Notes under the pieces: model-generated
What the model was told of the DNA's origin: nothing
The model's database searches: none
Seen by the model: only the letters and a program-made list of their open reading frames with translations
Program-made: the position numbers and the translations under genes
Assembly: GCF_005490785.1 (NCBI RefSeq)
Contig: NZ_CP027295.1
Location: forward strand, 248,001 to 312,000
DNA length: 64,000 bases
Source of the DNA: Brachybacterium sp. SGAir0954
Lineage (GTDB): Bacteria; Actinomycetota; Actinomycetes; Actinomycetales; Dermabacteraceae
Direction: 5' to 3'
Shown: piece by piece, positions 59,447-64,000 of the stretch
Numbering within the stretch: position 1 is the stretch's first letter
Layout: each line of letters opens with the position of its first letter

Positions 59447-60493
59447 GTGACCGAGAACTCCCCCTCCCCCTCCTCGACCCCCTCCGGCTCCTCCCCCGCC
59501 GGCGCCGCCGCCGACCGCGCGAAGGAGGACCGCTCCGCGCGCATCGCCGTGACGGTGTTCCCGCTGCTCGTCCTCGCGGCCGCCGCGGCCGGCTTCCTGC
59601 TGCCGGACACCACGAAGCAGCTGGTCCCCTACGTGAACCTGCTGCTCGGCATCATCATGTTCGGCATGGGGCTCACGCTGACGATCCCCGACTTCGCCCT
59701 CGTGGTGCGCCGCCCGCTGCCCGTGCTCATCGGCGTCGTCGCCCAGTACGTGATCATGCCGCTGCTGGGCCTCGGCGTGACCGTGCTGCTGCAGCTCCCG
59801 CCGGAGCTCGCCGCGGGCGTGATCCTCGTGGGCTGCGCACCCGGCGGCACCTCCTCGAACGTCATCAGCTACCTCTCCAAGGCGGACACGGCGCTCTCGG
59901 TCACGATGACCTCGATCTCCACGCTGCTCGCCCCGATCCTCACGCCGCTGCTGACCCTGTGGCTCGCCGGTCAGTACATGCCGGTCAACGGCGGCGAGAT
60001 GGCGCTGTCGATCGTGAAGATCGTGCTCGTGCCCGTGGTGCTGGGCCTCGTGGTGCGCCTGCTGCTGTCGAAGGTCGTGGACCGGATCCTGCCGGTGCTG
60101 CCCTGGCTCTCCACGATCGCCATCGCGATGGTCGTGCTCGCCGTGGTCGGCAACAGCGCGGACAAGGTCCTCGAGGCCGGCGCGGTCGTGCTGCTCGCCG
60201 TCATCCTCCACAACGTGCTCGGCTACCTCCTGGGCTACGGCTTCGCCCGCGTGCTCAAGCAGCCCGTGCGCTCCGCCCGCACCGTCTCGATCGAGGTGGG
60301 CATGCAGAACTCGGGCCTCGCCGCGGGCCTCGCCGCCCAGTACTTCTCGCCCGCCGCGGCGCTGCCGGGCGCCGTGTTCTCGATCTGGCACAACCTCTCC
60401 GGCGCGGTGCTCGCGATGATCTACCGCCGCTTCGGCACGGACGACGACGCCGCGACGCCGGCGCGCGCTGGGACCCCCTCCACCGACGCCTGA
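59447..60493 (+). CDS. Bile acid:sodium symporter (BASS) family transporter
   Basis: A 348-residue protein with about ten membrane segments after a Ser/Pro-rich cytoplasmic N-terminus. Family signatures: LLLGIIMFGMGLTLTIPDF near 65, LVGCAPGGTSSNVISYLSKAD near 125 (sodium site), and VGMQNSGLAAGLAAQYF near 285. Bacterial members carry pantoate, ketoacids or other organic anions; the substrate here is unknown. GTG start, leaderless. Confidence 0.88.
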   Translation: MTENSPSPSSTPSGSSPAGAAADRAKEDRSARIAVTVFPLLVLAAAAAGFLLPDTTKQLVPYVNLLLGIIMFGMGLTLTIPDFALVVRRPLPVLIGVVAQYVIMPLLGLGVTVLLQLPPELAAGVILVGCAPGGTSSNVISYLSKADTALSVTMTSISTLLAPILTPLLTLWLAGQYMPVNGGEMALSIVKIVLVPVVLGLVVRLLLSKVVDRILPVLPWLSTIAIAMVVLAVVGNSADKVLEAGAVVLLAVILHNVLGYLLGYGFARVLKQPVRSARTVSIEVGMQNSGLAAGLAAQYFSPAAALPGAVFSIWHNLSGAVLAMIYRRFGTDDDAATPARAGTPSTDA

Positions 60494-60609
60494 TCCACGC
60501 CGATCCCGCCCGATTCAGGCCCGGTGTGCTGGGTCACATTCCGCCGGATCCCCCGTTCACGCATAAGCCGCTGACCTGCGGTGATGCCGCGATGGCCAGC
60601 GCCTGCCCA

Positions 60610-60794
60610 GCTGGGGGCACCCGCTCTCAGGTTCTTGGCAGGGGTGCTCCAGCGAACCTTCCGGGAGCCCGTGTGTAGTAATCCCATCGCGTCACGGAGG
60701 ACCTGCTGACTGAGGAGGAGGCAGAGTCCACGGTTCCGGGACGCGGGGGAAAGGGATGGCCCCGGCTCGTGGGGACGAGCCGGGGCACCTTTTT
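60610..60794 (+). ncRNA. Structured RNA candidate ending in an intrinsic terminator
   Basis: The 345-base gap 60494-60837 has no gene but is rich in nested complementary segments. A 12-13-bp stem (60610-60622 with 60641-60653) carries AGGTTC (60629-60634) in its loop, which pairs with GAACCT (60654-60659) just 3' of the stem, forming an H-type pseudoknot. Further stems are CCGTG/CACGG (60669-60673 with 60693-60697) and GGACCTGC/GCAGAGTCC (60699-60706 with 60721-60729), the last with GGAGGAG in its loop. A strong terminator ends the transcript. The 5' end is not known. It may be a small RNA or a riboswitch-like leader; I do not recognise the family. Confidence 0.5.
60759..60794 (+). terminator. 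Strong intrinsic terminator
   Basis: Perfect 12-bp GC-rich arms GCCCCGGCTCGT (60759-60770) and complement (60775-60786), loop GGGG, then ACCTTTTT. It lies 44 nt before the DinB-family start. Confidence 0.88.
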
Positions 60795-60837
60795 GTGCGG
60801 ACACGTCCTGTCACCCCTCTCGGCGCACACTGTCCCG

Positions 60838-61443
60838 ATGACGACACCGGATCCCACCCCGCCGCGCGACGACGCCAAGGACACCCTGCACCGCTACCTC
60901 CGCGAGGCGAGCACGGCCCTCGTGAGCAAGGTCGAGGGCCTCCCCGAGCGGGAGCTGCGCCTGCCCCGCACCCCCACCGGCACCACGCTGCTGGGCCTCG
61001 TGAAGCACATGGCGAACGTCGAGGCTGGCTACTTCGGCGAGACCTTCGGCCGCACCTACCCGGCACCCGAGGAGCTCGTGCCGGAGGAGGCGGTCGACGC
61101 CGATCCGCAGGCGGACTGGGTCGTCGGCCCCGAGGAGAGCGCCGTGCAGGTGCTCGCGACGTACGCGCGGGTGCGCGCCTTCGCCGACGAGACCATCGCC
61201 CTCCTGCCCCTCGACGCGGCCGGGCACGTGCCCTGGTGGGGCGAGCGCGGCGAGGTCACCCTGCACCGGATCCTCGTGCACGTGGCCACGGAGATCGCCC
61301 GCCACGCCGGGCACGCGGACATCCTCCGGGAGCAGGTGGACGGCGCCGCCGGGCTGCGCGGCGCCGGGGACAACCTGCCCGGCGCGGACTACGACCTCGT
61401 CGCCTACCGGGCCCGGCTGCAGGCGATCGCCGACTCCTTCTGA
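60838..61443 (+). CDS. DinB-family (DUF664) protein
   Basis: A 201-residue four-helix protein. The likely metal-binding His residues are in LGLVKHMANVEAGYF near 60 and in VHVATEIARHAGHADILRE near 155-170, the typical DUF664 pattern. Relatives include thiol-dependent enzymes of mycothiol and bacillithiol metabolism, but others have no known activity. The ATG at 60838 lacks a ribosome binding site; a weak -10-like CACACT six bases upstream could make it leaderless. Confidence 0.85.
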   Translation: MTTPDPTPPRDDAKDTLHRYLREASTALVSKVEGLPERELRLPRTPTGTTLLGLVKHMANVEAGYFGETFGRTYPAPEELVPEEAVDADPQADWVVGPEESAVQVLATYARVRAFADETIALLPLDAAGHVPWWGERGEVTLHRILVHVATEIARHAGHADILREQVDGAAGLRGAGDNLPGADYDLVAYRARLQAIADSF

Positions 61444-61462
61444 GCCGCCGCTCCCCCGCCCG

Positions 61463-62677
61463 TCAGGCGAGGGCCGCGTCGAGCGCCCGCCGGAGCCGCT
61501 CGAGACCGGCCTCGAGCACGGGCGTGGGGGTCGCGATGTTGAAGCGCTCGAAGCCCGCCCCCTCGGGCCCGAACACGGTGCCCTCGTCGAGGAACAGGGC
61601 GGCCTCCCCCGCGGTGAGACGCGCGAGGCGCTCGGCGTCCAGGCCCAGCGGCCGCAGGTCCACCCAGCTCAGGAAGGTGCCCTCGAGCGGTGCGACACGT
61701 GCGCTCGGGACGTGCTCGGCGAAGAACGCCGTGAGCACGGCCTGGTTGCGGCCCACGAGCGCGATGAGCTCGTCGAGCCAGCCCTCGGCGCGCGTGTACG
61801 CGGCCTGGACGGCGACCGCGCCGAGCACGTCGGGGTTGTCGAAGCCGAGGTCGTCGCGCGCCCGCGTGAAGCGGTCCCGCAGCCCCGGGTCCGGGATGAC
61901 CGCGTTCGCGATGCCGAGGCCGGCGATGTTGAAGGACTTGCTCGTCGAGCTGAGCACGAGGGTACGCTCCGCGAGCGCGGGGTCCACCTCGGTGACGACG
62001 GTGTGCCGGTGGCCGGGCTGGACGAGGTCGTGGTGGATCTCGTCGCTGATCAGCAGCAGGTCGTGCTCGACGACGATCCGGGCGACGGCCTCGAGCTCCT
62101 TCCGCTCCCAGACCCGGCCGGTGGGGTTGTGGGGGCTCGCGAAGAGCAGGGCGGTGGTGCGCGGGTCCCGGGCCTGCTCCTCGAGCAGGTCGAGGTCGAT
62201 CCGGAAGCGGCCCTCGCGCTCCACGAGCGGGTTGCGCACCACGCGCCGGCCGCTCGACTCGATCGAAGGGAACATCGGGTAGTAGGCGGGCGTGTTCACG
62301 ATGACGCCGTCGCCGGGCGCGGTGAACTCGCGGATCGCAAGGGTGAAGGCGGGGATCACGCCGGGCGTCACGCGCACCCACTCCGGCTCCACGTGCCAGT
62401 CGTGGCGCCGCGCGAACCAGCCGGTCACCGCGTCGAGGTAGGCCTCCGTCGGGACCGTGTAGCCGAGCACGAGCCCGCCGGCGAGCGCCTCCTGCAGGGC
62501 CTCGATGATCTCGGGCGCGTTGGGCAGGTCGAGGTCCGCCACCGAGAACGGGGCGATCGGCCCGTCGTGGGCCGTGAGGTCGGTGCCGTGCGCGGCGGCC
62601 GCGCGGTGCATCGCCGCCCACTTGGAGGAGCCCATGGCGGTGCGGTCCACGAGGGTCTCGAAGTCGTAGCGGGTCAT
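61463..62677 (-). CDS. MalY/PatB-family aminotransferase, cystathionine beta-lyase type
   Basis: A 404-residue PLP enzyme of fold type I. N-terminal MTRYDFETLVDRTAMGSSKW (the MalY/PatB D-R-x-x-x-S-x-K-W motif), ASPHNPTGRVW near 170, SDEIHHDLV near 205 and the PLP Lys in STSKSFNIAGLG near 240. Members split cystathionine or cystine, and E. coli MalY also binds the MalT activator. AGGAGG is 9 nt before the ATG. Confidence 0.92.
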   Translation of the reverse strand: MTRYDFETLVDRTAMGSSKWAAMHRAAAAHGTDLTAHDGPIAPFSVADLDLPNAPEIIEALQEALAGGLVLGYTVPTEAYLDAVTGWFARRHDWHVEPEWVRVTPGVIPAFTLAIREFTAPGDGVIVNTPAYYPMFPSIESSGRRVVRNPLVEREGRFRIDLDLLEEQARDPRTTALLFASPHNPTGRVWERKELEAVARIVVEHDLLLISDEIHHDLVQPGHRHTVVTEVDPALAERTLVLSSTSKSFNIAGLGIANAVIPDPGLRDRFTRARDDLGFDNPDVLGAVAVQAAYTRAEGWLDELIALVGRNQAVLTAFFAEHVPSARVAPLEGTFLSWVDLRPLGLDAERLARLTAGEAALFLDEGTVFGPEGAGFERFNIATPTPVLEAGLERLRRALDAALA

Positions 62678-62788
62678 GCGGGCGGTTCCTCCTGGGGCGC
62701 GGGCGGGCGGTCCCAGGCTAGGAGCTGCGGCGCCGACGCCCGCCGCCTGTCACGGACTGTGAACGGCGCGTGGTGCCGTCGGACGTGC

Positions 62789-63568
62789 TCAGCGGCGCAG
62801 GTCGATGCCGAACACGCGCCGGATCTGCGCGACCGCGTGCCGGGTGAAGCGGCGGTCCGACGGGGTCGAGGCGAAGGGCACGAAGAGCCCCGGATGATCG
62901 GGATGGGTGACGCGGCCGTGGCCGGATCCCGGGGTCACCACGAACCCGGCCTCCTGCATGCGCACGAGCAGCTCGCGGCGGGAGGTGGGGTGGCGGGTGC
63001 CGGTGCCGCCGCGGGCGCTGCGGCCGGCGGCGAGATCGGCGAGGTCGAGCGCGGGCTCGTACTCCTCGGGCCGCACGGACAGGGCGTAGGGCGTCGAGAA
63101 CAGGCCGATCACCGCGTTGTCCGCGCGCCGCACCTGCACCACGATGCCGCCGCGGCGGAAGTGGTCGCTCGTCCCGGCGTCCGCGGTCCAGGCGTCCTCG
63201 GGGTCCGCGACGGCGAGCACGATCTGCTCGCTGTCCACCCCGTCCACGCCGACGGTGCGCACGAGCCCCTCGTCGATCCGCAGCGGCCTCGGCAGGGGAC
63301 GGGGGTCGTCGGCGCGCAGCGAGTGCACGGCCTCCGCGGGCGGCGCCGGCTCGGGGCGCGGCAGCTCGACGGTGCGGGCGCGGCGGCGGGGCAGCGGGGC
63401 CGACGGACTGCGCGACGGATCGGCGGCGGCAGCGACATCCCCGCCGTCGGCTCCCTCCGCACTGCCGGCACCGGCGGGCCGGGCGCTCCAGTCCACGGGC
63501 CGCACGCGCTGCGCGGGCGGGGTGCTCCCGGCGAGCGCCGCCGGCGTCGGTCGCGGTGTCCTGGCCAT
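62789..63568 (-). CDS. Hypothetical protein with HicA-like C-terminal domain
   Basis: A 259-residue protein. The N-terminal 75 residues are Pro/Arg/Ala-rich and probably disordered. A middle domain (about 90-170, VRTVGVDGVDSEQIVLAV, FRRGGIVVQVRR) is not recognised. The last 70 residues look like the dsRNA-binding-like HicA/YcfA fold: RRELLVRMQEAGFVVTPGSG then HGRVTHPDHPGLFVPF, with the key His in SGHGRV. No HicB antitoxin is adjacent, so a classical toxin role is doubtful. GGAGGGGAG precedes the ATG. Confidence 0.6.
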   Translation of the reverse strand: MARTPRPTPAALAGSTPPAQRVRPVDWSARPAGAGSAEGADGGDVAAAADPSRSPSAPLPRRRARTVELPRPEPAPPAEAVHSLRADDPRPLPRPLRIDEGLVRTVGVDGVDSEQIVLAVADPEDAWTADAGTSDHFRRGGIVVQVRRADNAVIGLFSTPYALSVRPEEYEPALDLADLAAGRSARGGTGTRHPTSRRELLVRMQEAGFVVTPGSGHGRVTHPDHPGLFVPFASTPSDRRFTRHAVAQIRRVFGIDLRR

Positions 63569-63725
63569 GCGCTCCCCTCCTCGTCACTCCCGCCGTGTTC
63601 GCGGCGTTCCTCCGTGTTCCGGCAGGTCCTGCCACTCCCCCGATGGTGCCACGGACGGGACCCGGGGATAGGGTCGGCCCGTCGCGGTGTCCCGCCGCGG
63701 CCCCTGACCCCGGAGGACTCCCCGC

Positions 63726-64000
63726 GTGACCCGCACCGCCGCCCGTCGCCCCTTCCACCGCTCCGGCCTGGGCGTCCTCACGTCCGTGCTCGCCGTGGGC
63801 CTGATCGCGGCCGGCTGCACGAGCGGCGTCGAGGACCCGGTCGCCTCTTCCTCCGCCTCCGATGCGGGCGGCGTGAGCGGCGCCTCCGACGGCGGCGGCG
63901 GCACCGTCGTCCTCGAGCCCTCCGACGGCGGCACCGGGCAGGCCACCGTCGAGGTATCGAGCGACCCGTATCCGGTCACCCCGGCGCCCGAGGGCTTCGA
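63726..64000 (+). CDS. Lipoprotein, N-terminal part (cut by window end)
   Basis: The first 91 residues of a lipoprotein: RTAARRPFHRSGLGVL leads into a hydrophobic core and a lipobox-like IAAGC near residue 35, then a Ser/Gly/Asp-rich linker (DAGGVSGASDGGGG). The conserved domain lies beyond the window. GGAGG is 10 nt before the GTG. Confidence 0.75.
   Translation, partial: MTRTAARRPFHRSGLGVLTSVLAVGLIAAGCTSGVEDPVASSSASDAGGVSGASDGGGGTVVLEPSDGGTGQATVEVSSDPYPVTPAPEGF

Noticed and set aside
60600..60800. c-di-AMP (ydaO-yuaA) riboswitch
   Set aside because: GGGGCACC and GGGGTGCTCC segments recall it, but the conserved 3' segment ending in the P1 stem is missing and the downstream gene is not a wall hydrolase or transporter. 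Left as an unassigned RNA.
1..64000. tRNA, rRNA, insertion sequences, prophage, integrase or attachment sites
   Set aside because: No T-loop motifs with cloverleaf partners, no transposase or integrase frames and no change in GC content were seen.

Overview
The window is a stretch of very GC-rich chromosome (third codon positions almost all G or C) with actinobacterial hallmarks: Tat and lipobox signal peptides, GTG and TTG starts, ATGA/GTGA start-stop overlaps inside operons, TANNNT -10 boxes often placed 6-7 nt before a start codon (leaderless mRNAs), and the aspartate route to NAD behind an NrtR regulator. Gene content fits a Brachybacterium-like member of the Dermabacteraceae; that placement is inference. 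I see no rRNA, tRNA, insertion sequence, phage gene or CRISPR array, so this looks like a continuous chromosomal segment. It is cut at the right edge inside a lipoprotein gene. The first 122 bases hold no gene I can define.

Layout. 0.1-8 kb: a lipoprotein serpin, a sugar ABC importer operon (binding protein and two permeases), a divergent S10 carboxypeptidase and a Ser-rich membrane protein. 8.1-16.9 kb: a galactan-use cassette. A leftward operon (binding protein, two permeases, LacI regulator) and a rightward pair (GH42 beta-galactosidase, secreted GH53 galactanase) diverge from a consensus promoter that has a LacI-type operator in its spacer. The cassette is bracketed by two copies of an unusual double hairpin. 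17-24 kb: CstA with its YbdD partner, a sodium:solute symporter with a small membrane partner, a succinate-semialdehyde-type dehydrogenase and a GNAT. 24.3-29.2 kb: DUF3870, DUF819 transporter, dipeptide epimerase, SH3-NlpC/P60 hydrolase and a penicillin-binding-type serine hydrolase, which together suggest scavenging of murein peptides. 29.2-38 kb: an ECF sigma factor with its membrane partner, a P-loop protein, an aldo/keto reductase, a lone PTS EIIA with a Nudix enzyme opposite a SorC-type regulator, a class IV aminotransferase, a WXG100-like protein with a Gly/Ser tail, and a YdcZ-type transporter.

38-50 kb: a sugar-1-kinase and nucleotidyltransferase pair (probable NDP-sugar salvage), an MFS exporter, an FAD-dependent oxidoreductase and the nrtR-nadA-nadB-nadC-nifS operon. 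In this operon NrtR probably senses NAD status, NadB/A/C make nicotinate mononucleotide from aspartate, and the desulfurase supplies the NadA iron-sulfur cluster. 50-64 kb: an MHS transporter, two odd small membrane ORFs that may be one broken gene, a secreted esterase, a glutamate-cysteine ligase-like enzyme, a polyprenol-sugar glycosyltransferase pair (GT2-GtrA and GT39), a bile acid:sodium symporter-family transporter behind a perfect 19-bp inverted repeat, a structured-RNA candidate ending in a strong intrinsic terminator, a DinB-family enzyme, a MalY-type lyase, a HicA-like domain protein and a lipoprotein.

The most unusual signals are the duplicated hairpin pair around the galactan cassette, the set of leaderless promoters (two of them sharing a near-identical 28-bp block), the 60.5-60.8 kb RNA candidate, and the palindrome in front of the 59.4 kb transporter. 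All family assignments come from reading motifs by eye; no database search was run.
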